Below, one piece after another: positions 8,022 to 15,342 of a stretch of DNA of 64,000 nucleotides; positions within the stretch are counted from its first letter, which is position 1; each line of letters opens with the position of its first letter. The notes beneath the pieces were generated by a model. The model saw nothing but the letters and a program-made list of their open reading frames with translations. It made no database searches and was not told the origin of the DNA. Position numbers and translations under genes: made by a program. The DNA is taken from assembly GCF_001679325.1 (NCBI RefSeq), contig NZ_LZMX01000030.1. One strand, written 5' to 3'. Source of the DNA: Haemophilus_D parainfluenzae_AD. Its GTDB lineage: Bacteria; Pseudomonadota; Gammaproteobacteria; Enterobacterales; Pasteurellaceae.

Positions 8022-9103
8022 TAATTACTCTCAGATAACGCCGCTAATTGATCTGCCTGATATTCAGTAATAATCGGCTGAATAAGCTCGTCAATTTTGC
8101 CGTTCATCACTTCATCTAAGCGATAGAGCGTTAAGTTGATACGGTGATCTGTTACACGACCTTGTGGGTAGTTATAAGTACGAATTTTATCAGAACGGTC
8201 GCCTGAACCTAATAAGTTACGGCGGGTATCTGCTTGCTCTGCGGCTTGACGCTCTTGTTCGGCTTGCACAATACGTGAAGCTAATACAGACATCGCTTTA
8301 GCTTTATTTTTATGTTGTGAACGCTCATCCTGACATTCCACCACAATACCTGTTGGAATGTGCGTAATACGTACCGCAGAGTCTGTGGTATTAACGTGCT
8401 GACCACCCGCACCAGATGAACGGTAGGTATCAATACGTAAATCTGCAGGATTGATTTCCGGCATTTCAGATTCAGGCAATTCAGGCATAACCGCAACAGT
8501 ACAAGCAGAGGTATGAATACGACCTTGGCTTTCCGTTTTTGGTACACGTTGTACACGGTGGCCGCCTGATTCAAATTTCAACTGACCATACACGCCATCA
8601 CCGCTTACTTTCACGATCACTTCTTTATAACCGCCCTGCTCGCTTTCATTTGCACTGAGCATTTCAACACGCCAGCGTTTACTTTCTGCATAACGGCTAT
8701 ACATACGGAATAAATCGCCAGCAAAGATACCCGCTTCATCCCCACCAGTACCCGCACGAATTTCTAAATAGCAGTTATATTCATCATTTGGATCTTTCGG
8801 TAATAAAAGAATTTGAAGTTGTTGCTCCACTTCTTCAATTTCGGCTTTGGATTCTTCAATTTCCATTTCTGCCATTTCTTTCATTTCAGGATCATCTAAC
8901 ATCAACTCTGCTTCAGCAATGTTAGAATTAAGCTGATTCCAACGATTAAAACATTTCACTACATCTTCAAGTTGTGAATATTCTTTAGAATACGCACGGA
9001 ATTTATCCTGATCTGAAATCACCGACGCATCGCCTAGCAATGCCTCTAATTCTTCATAACGTTCTTTTAAACTTTCAAGTTTTGCAATAATAGAATCTTT
9101 CAT
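8021..9103 (-). CDS. prfA: Peptide chain release factor 1
   Basis: A 360-residue class I release factor. The peptidyl-tRNA hydrolysis motif GAGGQ ends at Gln235 and is followed by HVNTTDSAVRITH. The codon-recognition tripeptide region reads VPKTESQGRIHTS, with Pro-Lys-Thr at 188-190 where E. coli RF1 has Pro-Ala-Thr. RF1 terminates translation at UAA and UAG. It heads the prfA-prmC-sirB1-kdsA run. The length equals the usual RF1 size and no programmed frameshift (an RF2 trait) is seen. Confidence 0.97.
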   Translation of the reverse strand: MKDSIIAKLESLKERYEELEALLGDASVISDQDKFRAYSKEYSQLEDVVKCFNRWNQLNSNIAEAELMLDDPEMKEMAEMEIEESKAEIEEVEQQLQILLLPKDPNDEYNCYLEIRAGTGGDEAGIFAGDLFRMYSRYAESKRWRVEMLSANESEQGGYKEVIVKVSGDGVYGQLKFESGGHRVQRVPKTESQGRIHTSACTVAVMPELPESEMPEINPADLRIDTYRSSGAGGQHVNTTDSAVRITHIPTGIVVECQDERSQHKNKAKAMSVLASRIVQAEQERQAAEQADTRRNLLGSGDRSDKIRTYNYPQGRVTDHRINLTLYRLDEVMNGKIDELIQPIITEYQADQLAALSESN

Positions 9104-9126
9104 ATTTTTATAAAGTTAAAGCCAAA

Positions 9127-9156
9127 AATAAAATCGGCCTATTCTAGCCGATTTTA
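9127..9156 (-). terminator. Rho-independent terminator after epmC
   Basis: Read on the minus strand, AAAATCGGC pairs with GCCGATTTT across an 8-base loop and is followed by ATTTTT. It lies between the epmC stop and the prfA start. Confidence 0.7.
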
Positions 9157-9200
9157 AGGAAAATTGACAGACGCAAAATCTGCCTAAAAATGACCGCACT

Positions 9201-9737
9201 TTAGATGCGAGTCACATCAAATTTCGCTAAATCAATTCGATCTTCTGTGCCATAAAATTGAGCCAAGGCATGACGCAAGGTTTCGGCACGTTTTGGTAAG
9301 CCTTTTTCTGCATAGGTTTTTACTTGTTCATATACCGCTTGCTTAAATGGTTGCGTATCTCCCGGATTGCCATTCAAATTATCCGCACTGGCAAAATAAC
9401 GAAATCCCGCCGCAGTGGCTAAAATCCATTCCAATGCTTGAGGCTTCACTTCAACCTTTTCAAAATCACGCTGACGATCTTCTGAACGGCCATCCGGCTC
9501 ATACCAATAGCCAAAATCTTCTAATTTACGGCGTTCTTTCCCCGCCACTAACCAATGGGCAATTTCATGTAATGCACTGCTGTAAAAGCCTCTCGCAAAG
9601 TAAATGGCGTTATAAGGCACCTCATCATTTGCAGGGATGTAAATCGGCTCATCCCCACCTTTAACCAATCGCGTATTATATTCTTCTTCAAAACATTGAT
9701 TAAAAATCGCAATGATATCCTCAAGTTTGTGTTCCAT
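9201..9737 (-). CDS. epmC: Elongation factor P hydroxylase EpmC (YfcM)
   Basis: A 178-residue protein with the metal-binding motif HEIAH (57-61), ARGFYSSALHE before it and a GRSEDRQRDFEKVEVKPQ segment in the middle, all characteristic of YfcM/EpmC. In enterobacteria EpmC hydroxylates the beta-lysylated Lys of EF-P, the last step of a modification that relieves ribosome stalling at polyproline. It stands as a single gene ahead of a terminator. The start has an adequate GGAGAAAGC ribosome site. Confidence 0.88.
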   Translation of the reverse strand: MEHKLEDIIAIFNQCFEEEYNTRLVKGGDEPIYIPANDEVPYNAIYFARGFYSSALHEIAHWLVAGKERRKLEDFGYWYEPDGRSEDRQRDFEKVEVKPQALEWILATAAGFRYFASADNLNGNPGDTQPFKQAVYEQVKTYAEKGLPKRAETLRHALAQFYGTEDRIDLAKFDVTRI

Positions 9738-9921
9738 GCTTTCTCCAAATATTTTTATAAATAACGCCTCTTAAAAGGTTTGAGAATTATCTCATTTTTA
9801 ATGTTTTTCACAAAATTTCAGTTAAATAAAAAACCCTCTAAATGATCGTTTCAAACGTTTTTTTAAATGATAAAGTGCGGTCACATCTTTATGTGTTTTT
9901 AAACCTATCTTTAAGCCCCAT

Positions 9922-10785
9922 CTATTTAATATCCCCCTTGGGAGCATGCCCGAAATACCGTTTGTATTCACGGCTGAATTGGCTAGGTGACTCGTAGCCG
10001 ACTTGGTAAGCGGTTTCAGTAATGCCTTGCTCTTCTTGTGCAATTAGTCGTCTGGCTTCCATCAGACGTAAGGATTTTTGATATTGCAGCGGTGAAAGGC
10101 TGGTTATCTTCTTAAAATGACTATGAAATCCAGATAATGACATACCACTTAGATTTGCCAAGGTTTCCACGGTGATGGTTTCACTAAAATGTTGTTGCAG
10201 ATAATGGGTGGCTTGGGCGATTTTTTTGGTGTGCGATCCATTGCTTACCATGGCTTTAAATTTGCCACCTTGTTCGCCTGTAAGGAGTCGATAATAAATT
10301 TCTTGTTGGATAAGCGATGCAAGAAACTCAATATCTTTTGGATTTTCGTGCAAGAGCAATAGACGTTCAACAGCATTTTTGAGAGATTCATCCAGATGCC
10401 ATTGTGCAAAACCTTCGTCGCCCTGTTGAACATCATCTGCAAGGTTTGGATTTGCTAATAAAATCTTGCTAACGCTCTCAATATCAATTTTCATCGACAT
10501 CACTAAAAACGGCTTTTGCGGCTCGGCATATTTAATCTCGCCACGCATCGGTATGTTTACTGGGCAAAACATAAAATGTTGATTATCAAATCGGTAGCAT
10601 TGTTCGCCTAGCTGCACTTCACGTTCTCCGCTTAACACGATGCAAATGCTCGGCTCTTGAATAATACCTTCGTAACAAAATGGTTGATCTGAATGGCGAA
10701 GAAATAAGCCTTTAATCGGTGATGAATAGAGTTCGTTATGTGGAATAACTTTTAATAAGCGTTCTATCGTTTCAGTTGAGAACAT
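9922..10785 (-). CDS. AraC-family transcriptional regulator (AraC_N plus C-terminal double HTH)
   Basis: A 287-residue regulator from the ATG at 10785 (302 residues from a GTG at 10830; neither has a clear ribosome site). Residues about 1-165 form a cupin-like N-terminal domain (CIVLSGEREVQLG). The C-terminal about 100 residues hold two helix-turn-helix units (TVETLANLSGMSLSGFHSHFKK and ITETAYQVGYESPSQFSREYKR, each cited here in part as the AraC signature). It resembles YqhC-type activators of oxidoreductase genes. It faces away from a truncated ohr, suggesting that it once controlled peroxide or aldehyde detoxification there. The effector is unknown. Confidence 0.85.
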   Translation of the reverse strand: MFSTETIERLLKVIPHNELYSSPIKGLFLRHSDQPFCYEGIIQEPSICIVLSGEREVQLGEQCYRFDNQHFMFCPVNIPMRGEIKYAEPQKPFLVMSMKIDIESVSKILLANPNLADDVQQGDEGFAQWHLDESLKNAVERLLLLHENPKDIEFLASLIQQEIYYRLLTGEQGGKFKAMVSNGSHTKKIAQATHYLQQHFSETITVETLANLSGMSLSGFHSHFKKITSLSPLQYQKSLRLMEARRLIAQEEQGITETAYQVGYESPSQFSREYKRYFGHAPKGDIK

Positions 10786-10915
10786 AATTTTGTAGGAATA
10801 GGCAAATAATTTGGATGAATCATATAACACTTCATATTGCCGTTCAATATAATGAACTCACTTTCAACGGCAGTACGCCAAAACATTCAACCAATATTGA
10901 ATTGAGGACAATATC

Positions 10916-11134
10916 ATGAAAATTTTCTACAAAACATCAGCAACAGCAATCGGCGGTTGTGATGGCCATACACAAGTAGATGACGGTTCAATTGGCTTTG
11001 ATTTGGTTTCATTTCAAAATGACGGCACCGGAGCTGATGAAAAACACCAACGCGCCGAGTATGGCAAGCACCGCCGCACCGACGAAAAACGGCCGCATGG
11101 GGTGGGTGAAAAACTTATTCATGGTTTGGCTTAA
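10916..11134 (+). pseudogene. ohr: Chimeric ORF: 5' fragment of organic hydroperoxide resistance gene fused to antisense nnrS
   Basis: The first ~35 residues (MKIFYKTSATA, then DGHTQVDDGSIGFDL) match the N-terminus of Ohr/OsmC-type peroxide resistance proteins. It has a good ribosome site (TTGAGGAC) and a TATAAT at 10848-10853. From about 11020 the frame reads GC-rich DNA that is the opposite strand of an nnrS fragment, giving a meaningless tail and a stop. The catalytic cysteines of Ohr are absent, so this is a broken gene. The first half looks like local or Haemophilus-type DNA; the second half does not. Confidence 0.65.
11020..11122 (-). pseudogene. nnrS: nnrS 5' fragment (Neisseria-like)
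   Basis: From the ATG at 11120-11122 the minus strand reads MNKFFTHPMRPFF, then VGAAVLAILGALVFFIS and GAVIL before a stop at the junction. This matches the start of NnrS, a heme- and copper-containing membrane protein of nitric-oxide stress, in the form I associate with Neisseria. Only ~34 residues (the first transmembrane segment) remain. The fragment is clearly richer in G+C than flanking DNA. About 120 bases upstream of it (to 11242) have no gene I recognise and are probably its former promoter region. Confidence 0.6.
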
Positions 11135-11242
11135 TTCTGCATGAAGATGCTTTCGGATATGGATTTATTGGGCGGACAGGGTTGTATCTTGTATTGAAGA
11201 AGCAAGCCGAAGGTTTGTCAGATACTCAAATGCCCGTATCAT

Positions 11243-11857
11243 TCATATTATTGATATTATTGTTTGAATTGTATTATTTTCAATAATAATAAATAACCCT
11301 AAACCAATATAAATAACAGCCATTATCCAACGACTAAACTTCTCTACAATTTCACCAACACCTGAAATATTAGCCAATCTTTGTGCTGTATATACTAAAA
11401 CAAAAATCAATATTAAAAATACAAGAATAGTAACTAATAAGTCGACAAGATCTAAAGTCACAAAGTAAGGAACAAAAAGTCCAATATTATCTGCACCACA
11501 ACTAGCAACTGTAACCAAAGCAACAATACCGACTAATTTTGACAACCCTTTTTCATCCAATTCTTTTTTAGCTCTTTTTTCGCCCTCACAATCGTCGTAA
11601 ATAGCAACTTTAATACCTAAGTAAATCGGTATTAAACCTAATAAACCCAAAACCCATTTTTCCGGAACATAATTCAAAACAAAAGCTAGAAATAAACTAA
11701 CTAATATTAAAATTACAGAACCTAAATATTGTCCGATATAAATATCTCGATATTCTTTTCTAGTATTTGCTCTAGCAAAAAATATTAATAGTATTACCAA
11801 CAAATCTACTGCTGTAGCAATATATAAAACAGCAGCAGTAATCACAGTCGAAAACAT
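11243..11857 (-). CDS. cadD: CadD-family cadmium resistance transporter
   Basis: A 204-residue, strongly hydrophobic protein with about five to six membrane segments. It begins MFSTVITAAVLYIATAVD and has a charged loop (DDCEGEKRAKKELDEKG) followed by VASCGADN, a pattern of CadD proteins that confer cadmium resistance in staphylococci and streptococci. The start at 11857 has a strong GAGGTG ribosome site 5 bases upstream; a longer reading would run into the ABC fragment. Base composition is much more AT-rich than the neighbours, suggesting low-GC, perhaps Firmicute, ancestry. No cadX/cadC regulator lies beside it. It lies downstream of the ABC ATPase remnant in the same direction. Confidence 0.78.
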   Translation of the reverse strand: MFSTVITAAVLYIATAVDLLVILLIFFARANTRKEYRDIYIGQYLGSVILILVSLFLAFVLNYVPEKWVLGLLGLIPIYLGIKVAIYDDCEGEKRAKKELDEKGLSKLVGIVALVTVASCGADNIGLFVPYFVTLDLVDLLVTILVFLILIFVLVYTAQRLANISGVGEIVEKFSRWIMAVIYIGLGLFIIIENNTIQTIISII

Positions 11858-11867
11858 AAAGCACCTC

Positions 11868-12446
11868 ATAATGAATCCCCTGCCCCCTTGGCACCACGGC
11901 TTTTTCAAAAACCGAATCGCGTTCGGACAGCGGCGTAGGCAGGGTAATCACGTTTTGCACGTTCATGCCCTTAGTGGAAAGCAGCATGATTTCATGGCTC
12001 AGGCGTGCGGCTTCGAAGCGGTCGTGCGTTACCAGCATACACGCCATGCCCTGCCGCTCGATTTTTTCCACCAGCATGGCGACCAAAATATCGCGCAAAT
12101 CGCGGTACAAACCGACGAACGGCTCGTCCAGCAAGGCAAGGTCGCAGCCGCACAGCAGCAGGCGCAAAAATGCTACCCGTTTCGCCATGCCGCCGGACAA
12201 TTCGGTCGGATATTTGTTCAAATCGCCCGCAGTCAGCCCGACTTTCGCCGCCAGCGCGATGATTTCGCCTTCATCGGGTTTGTCCATAAAAATAGCGATA
12301 TTCTGCATCGCGGTCAAGTTTTCCGGCAGGCGGTTTTCCTGAAACAGAAAACCCGTTTTGCGGAAAGTATTGCGTATCGTGCCCGATTTCGGCGTTTCCA
12401 AGCATTCAAATCCATCCGTTTGGGCGCAACAACAGGCCGCGCAATT
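11868..12446 (-). pseudogene. 5'-truncated ABC-transporter ATPase (Neisseria-like)
   Basis: An open frame of about 190 residues carries a Q-loop (GFLFQEN), signature LSGGMAKR, Walker B LALLDEP and H-loop THD, but has no Walker A: a TAA lies just upstream at 12447-12449 where the P-loop half should be. The D-loop reads GLYRD instead of the usual GLxRD-type Asp (GLDRD). The homologous C-terminus appears to end near GIHY, right at the cadD ribosome site. It resembles the ATPase of nitrate/taurine/thiamine-type importers. G+C is high compared with Haemophilus DNA, and a Neisseria-type uptake signal lies 40 bases away. It cannot hydrolyse ATP as it stands. Confidence 0.7.
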
Positions 12447-12482
12447 TTAGTGGAAGGAATTAATTAAAATTATTTCTTAGAA

Positions 12483-12513
12483 AAAGACCGTCTGAAATTT
12501 CAGACGCTTTTTT
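12483..12513. terminator. Hairpin made from inverted Neisseria-type DNA uptake sequences
   Basis: The palindrome CGTCTGAAATTTCAGACG (12489-12506) is two head-to-head copies of the neisserial DUS core GTCTGAA, preceded by GAC and followed by a T-run on the plus strand. Inverted DUS pairs are the usual terminators of Neisseria. The full 12-mer is one base off the common dialects. It marks the edge of the foreign segment. Confidence 0.75.
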
Positions 12514-12518
12514 ATAAC

Positions 12519-12578
12519 AAAGTGTGGTCAAATTTTTAGGTGTTTTTGCAAATTCAATTCAAAATTAAAACCGCTTGT
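12519..12578 (+). repeat. Copy 1 of a ~59-bp USS-headed dispersed repeat
   Basis: It begins with AAAGTGTGGTCAAATTTTT, continues with TGTTTTTGCAAATTCAATTC and ends ACCGCTTGT. Copy 2 (14562-14620) matches at nearly all positions. The ends GCGGTC and GACCGC (as in copy 2) can pair, so the unit may act as a weak terminator for the metallo-hydrolase gene that ends at 12581. Confidence 0.8.
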
Positions 12579-12580
12579 TT

Positions 12581-13453
12581 TTAAAACTTCACTGTTTCAC
12601 CATCTTCTGGAATTACTACATTTTCAAGCTTGTTTGCTTGGACAAATTGGCGTAAATCCTTACGGTACACAGACATATGGTTTACCGCATCCATGTGCAC
12701 CGTGATAAGTTTTGTATTCGGTAGCATTTGGCGAGCATGAGCAACATCTTGTAATCCCATAATAATGCCGTCATTCGGAAAAGCTAAGGTACGCGCATCA
12801 CCTGTGTTCATAATCATTACATCAGGTTTATAACGATTAATGGCTTTGTTTACTTCGGCAGTCCAAATTGTGTCACCAACTAAGTAAACCGTTGTATGGC
12901 CTTTCGCTTGGAATATTACGCCCATCGCCTCATCTAAGATCTCGGCCAATTGTGGTACAGCGTACATTTCCGTTGTGCCGTGAGAACCACCGGTTTTATT
13001 TAAAATAATACCTTCGAACTCTACCGTTTTTTCTAGCGATAAACTGGTTATGTTAGTAAAACCTTGCGCTTTGAGTAAGTCGCCATCCCGTTCATGTTGC
13101 ACAAAAATTTTGATGGATTTAGGTAAAATTTTTTGTGCAACCTCATCCCAATGATCTTCATGCGTATGAGTCAAAATAATGGCATCAACATCTTTGAAAG
13201 TATCTTCTGCTTTCATCGGCAATTCCACAAGTGGATTACGCAAATGGCTATTTAATGTTCCTTCAAAGCCTGCATAACGTCCTTTTTCAGCAAGCATCGG
13301 GTCAATTAAAAAAGTTTTCCCTGCGTAGTTCAGGCGACCTGTAGCATTGCGGATATGTTGGTAGCTATCAGTGTTTTTAGAGGCAAGATCTACAGCGAAA
13401 GTATTTGCACTAATAGCCAATGCTGTAGTGCTAATTAAGGTTTTTAAGTTCAT
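12581..13453 (-). CDS. Exported metallo-beta-lactamase-fold hydrolase (UlaG-like)
   Basis: A 290-residue protein with a probable Sec signal peptide (MNLKTLISTTALAIS then ANTFA; cleavage around residue 20). The MBL motif HTHEDHWD is near residue 100, a GGSH around 155, a GDT near 205 and a late VHMD His near 260, giving a two-metal site. The overall plan resembles UlaG/L-ascorbate-6-P lactonase-like proteins, but periplasmic ones have no assigned substrate. The ATG at 13453 has an AAAGGAA ribosome site; the longer reading to 13492 is unlikely. It is divergent from a GlxA-type regulator 141 bases away, which probably controls it. Confidence 0.8.
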   Translation of the reverse strand: MNLKTLISTTALAISANTFAVDLASKNTDSYQHIRNATGRLNYAGKTFLIDPMLAEKGRYAGFEGTLNSHLRNPLVELPMKAEDTFKDVDAIILTHTHEDHWDEVAQKILPKSIKIFVQHERDGDLLKAQGFTNITSLSLEKTVEFEGIILNKTGGSHGTTEMYAVPQLAEILDEAMGVIFQAKGHTTVYLVGDTIWTAEVNKAINRYKPDVMIMNTGDARTLAFPNDGIIMGLQDVAHARQMLPNTKLITVHMDAVNHMSVYRKDLRQFVQANKLENVVIPEDGETVKF

Positions 13454-13594
13454 TGTTTTTCCTTTTCTATACGTTATTGAATGAATAAACATATTATAGT
13501 GAGAACAAAATTGCGCAAAAATAGATAAAAAATCAATAAACGTAATAATCAGGTCATTTTTGTGCTATGCTCATATTAAAGTAGGAGAAATAAA

Positions 13595-14548
13595 ATGAAT
13601 ACACCCACAGTTGCTTTGATTGTGTATGAACAAATGATGCCCATTCATTTTGCGATGGCATATTCCGTTTTTTCTATGTCGGATTTAAACGGCAAGCCGT
13701 TATTTGACTGTAAAATCGTTAGCGATTCGGACAACCTGACAAACTCGCTATTTCACATACATTTAGATGGTGGTTTAGAATGGTTAGAGAATGCCGATAT
13801 TGTTGTGATGACTGGATGGCATGATACTCAAGTAATGCCGAGTGAGGCTTTATTAACAGCATTACGGCAAGCGTATCAACGTGGTGCGACAGTAGTGGGT
13901 TTATGTTATGGCGCCTATGTGTTGGCGTGCAGTGGCCTACTTAACGGCAAAAAAGCAACCACACATTGGCTAGGAGATAGTGATTTTACTAGTCGCTTTC
14001 CGCAGGTGAAATGGGATTTAAATCCTATTTATTTAGAACAAGATCGACTGATTACCTCAGCAGGAACGGCAGCTTCCATGGATTGTTGCCTTTCTATTGT
14101 CCGTAAATTATATGGTGTGAAAATTGCCAATCATATTGCCCGAATACTGGTTATCCCCCCTCATCGTGAAGGCGGACAAGCACAATTTATCGAACGCCCT
14201 ATTTCTCGTTCCACACCTAATCATAATATCAATGCGTTGCTTGCTTATTTAAATGAAAATCTGACCGCACTTCATTCGACTGATAGCCTTGCCGAACGTT
14301 TGTCAATGAGCCGTAGCACTTTCACCCGACATTTTCGCAAAGCAACCGGAATGTCATTAAATCAATGGTTAATTGAAGCAAGGCTACAACGAGCAAGAGA
14401 GCTTTTGGAAAGCACAGATTTATCTATTACTGATATTGCAGAACAAAGTGGATTTCATAGCGATACCGCCTTGCGTCAGCACTTCTTGAAAAAACATAAG
14501 ATTTCACCGAATCGCTGGCGTAAGCAGTTTCAAATTGAGGATGTTTAG
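13595..14548 (+). CDS. GlxA-family regulator: DJ-1/PfpI domain plus AraC-type HTH
   Basis: A 317-residue protein. Residues about 5-190 form a DJ-1/PfpI (class I glutamine amidotransferase-like) domain with the nucleophile elbow GLCYGAY near 110. Residues about 225-315 are an AraC-type double HTH (SLAERLSMSRSTFTRHFRK cited in part; DIAEQSGFHSDTALRQHF). GlxA-type proteins are transcription factors whose PfpI domain senses a metabolite rather than acting as an enzyme. It is divergent from the exported hydrolase, and the pair is bracketed by repeat copies 1 and 2. The start has an AGGAG ribosome site. Confidence 0.85.
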   Translation: MNTPTVALIVYEQMMPIHFAMAYSVFSMSDLNGKPLFDCKIVSDSDNLTNSLFHIHLDGGLEWLENADIVVMTGWHDTQVMPSEALLTALRQAYQRGATVVGLCYGAYVLACSGLLNGKKATTHWLGDSDFTSRFPQVKWDLNPIYLEQDRLITSAGTAASMDCCLSIVRKLYGVKIANHIARILVIPPHREGGQAQFIERPISRSTPNHNINALLAYLNENLTALHSTDSLAERLSMSRSTFTRHFRKATGMSLNQWLIEARLQRARELLESTDLSITDIAEQSGFHSDTALRQHFLKKHKISPNRWRKQFQIEDV

Positions 14549-14561
14549 ATCTTTTTATTTT

Positions 14562-14620
14562 AAAGTGCGGTCAGATTTTTAGATGTTTTTGCAAATTCAA
14601 TTCAAAATTAGACCGCTTGT
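14562..14620 (+). repeat. Copy 2 of the ~59-bp USS-headed repeat
   Basis: It starts AAAGTGCGGTCAGATTTTT, shares the middle TGTTTTTGCAAATTCAATTC with copy 1 exactly, and ends GACCGCTTGT. GCGGTC and GACCGC at the two ends form a stem with further A/T pairing. It follows the GlxA-type gene, so it may serve as its terminator. Confidence 0.8.
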
Positions 14621-14685
14621 GTGATCTAAACTCAGTCTATTCCTCTTCCCTCTCCCCGTTAGGAAATTTGATTAGATAAAAATAA

Positions 14686-14713
14686 AAAAGGTGGGCTAAA
14701 ATGCTCACCTTCT
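14686..14713 (-). terminator. Terminator of the truncated mdaB copy
   Basis: On the minus strand AAGGTGAGC faces GCCCACCTT and is followed by a T-run. It is a diverged duplicate of the mdaB terminator at 17189-17217, showing that the duplicated block includes the 3' flank. Confidence 0.7.
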
Positions 14714-14730
14714 AAACTCATATTTTGTAA

Positions 14731-15215
14731 TTATCCGAACACTTTTTCCAAATGTGCTTGGTAGTCTGCTAAGTATTGTTCTACTTGTGGATTTTTAATC
14801 ACATCGTTACATAAGAATGTCGGCAGACGGGTCAAGCCGATGAACTCGTTGAGTTTGTGAAAGTGCATGTATAACGCATCCACGCCTTTTCCTTCGAAGA
14901 AGTCACCTTCGCGGGTGAACGCTTCAATAGGCGCATTCCACGTAAGCGAAAGCATGTGTTTTTTGCCTTGCAACAAGCCACCTGTGCCGTAGCCTTCAGT
15001 CGGATTGACACGATGGCGTCCATCACTGTGGTAAAGCTTGCCGTGTCCAGCGGTTAATACTTCGTCTATGTATTTTTTCACTGTCCAAGGTTCGTGCATC
15101 CACCAACCTAGCATCTGCCAAATCACGGCATCCATCCACAAGAATTTTTCGATTTCTGCTTCAATATCATAGCCGGCATCAATCACGGTTTCTTGTACAT
15201 TGTGTCCAAGTGAGG
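14731..15215 (-). pseudogene. mdaB: 5'-truncated mdaB copy
   Basis: It encodes about 151 residues that differ from the C-terminal part of intact mdaB (17237-17815) at only about three positions (such as Leu for Pro in QMPGWW), while the DNA differs at roughly 30 of 480 sites, nearly all silent. The frame's first ATG is at 15186, but similarity continues to about 15215, where AAGTGaGGT replaces the in-gene uptake signal of intact mdaB and the sequence switches to repeat copy 3. The N-terminal ~40 residues, including the FAD-site start, are missing, so it is probably non-functional. Confidence 0.85.
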
Positions 15216-15265
15216 TTAAATTTCAAAGTTCTTTTGCAAATTATCTTCAAAATCTTCCCTCTTGT
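15208..15265 (+). repeat. Copy 3 (degenerate) of the USS-headed repeat, at the mdaB breakpoint
   Basis: AAGTGAGGTTAAATTT, then CTTTTGCAAATT, TTCAAAAT and CTCTTGT follow the order of copies 1 and 2 with many substitutions. Its first nine bases coincide with the place where the truncated mdaB copy loses similarity to mdaB. Confidence 0.55.
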
Positions 15266-15342
15266 TTTATCTAAATATCGGTGGTTTTCTCCAATGACAA
15301 TTCAAACACAGCCTATACTTTTCATGAATATTTGAAAGTATA

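Noticed and set aside
11871..12467. Long plus-strand open frames opposite the ABC ATPase remnant
   Set aside because: They arise because GC-rich Neisseria-type coding DNA leaves the opposite strand open. The minus strand shows clear ABC ATPase motifs, while the plus-strand translations show no domain and no ribosome site.
14731..15186. Truncated mdaB copy as a functional second reductase starting at the ATG at 15186
   Set aside because: It lacks about 40 N-terminal residues including the flavin-contacting start and shows no ribosome site or promoter; kept as a pseudogene.
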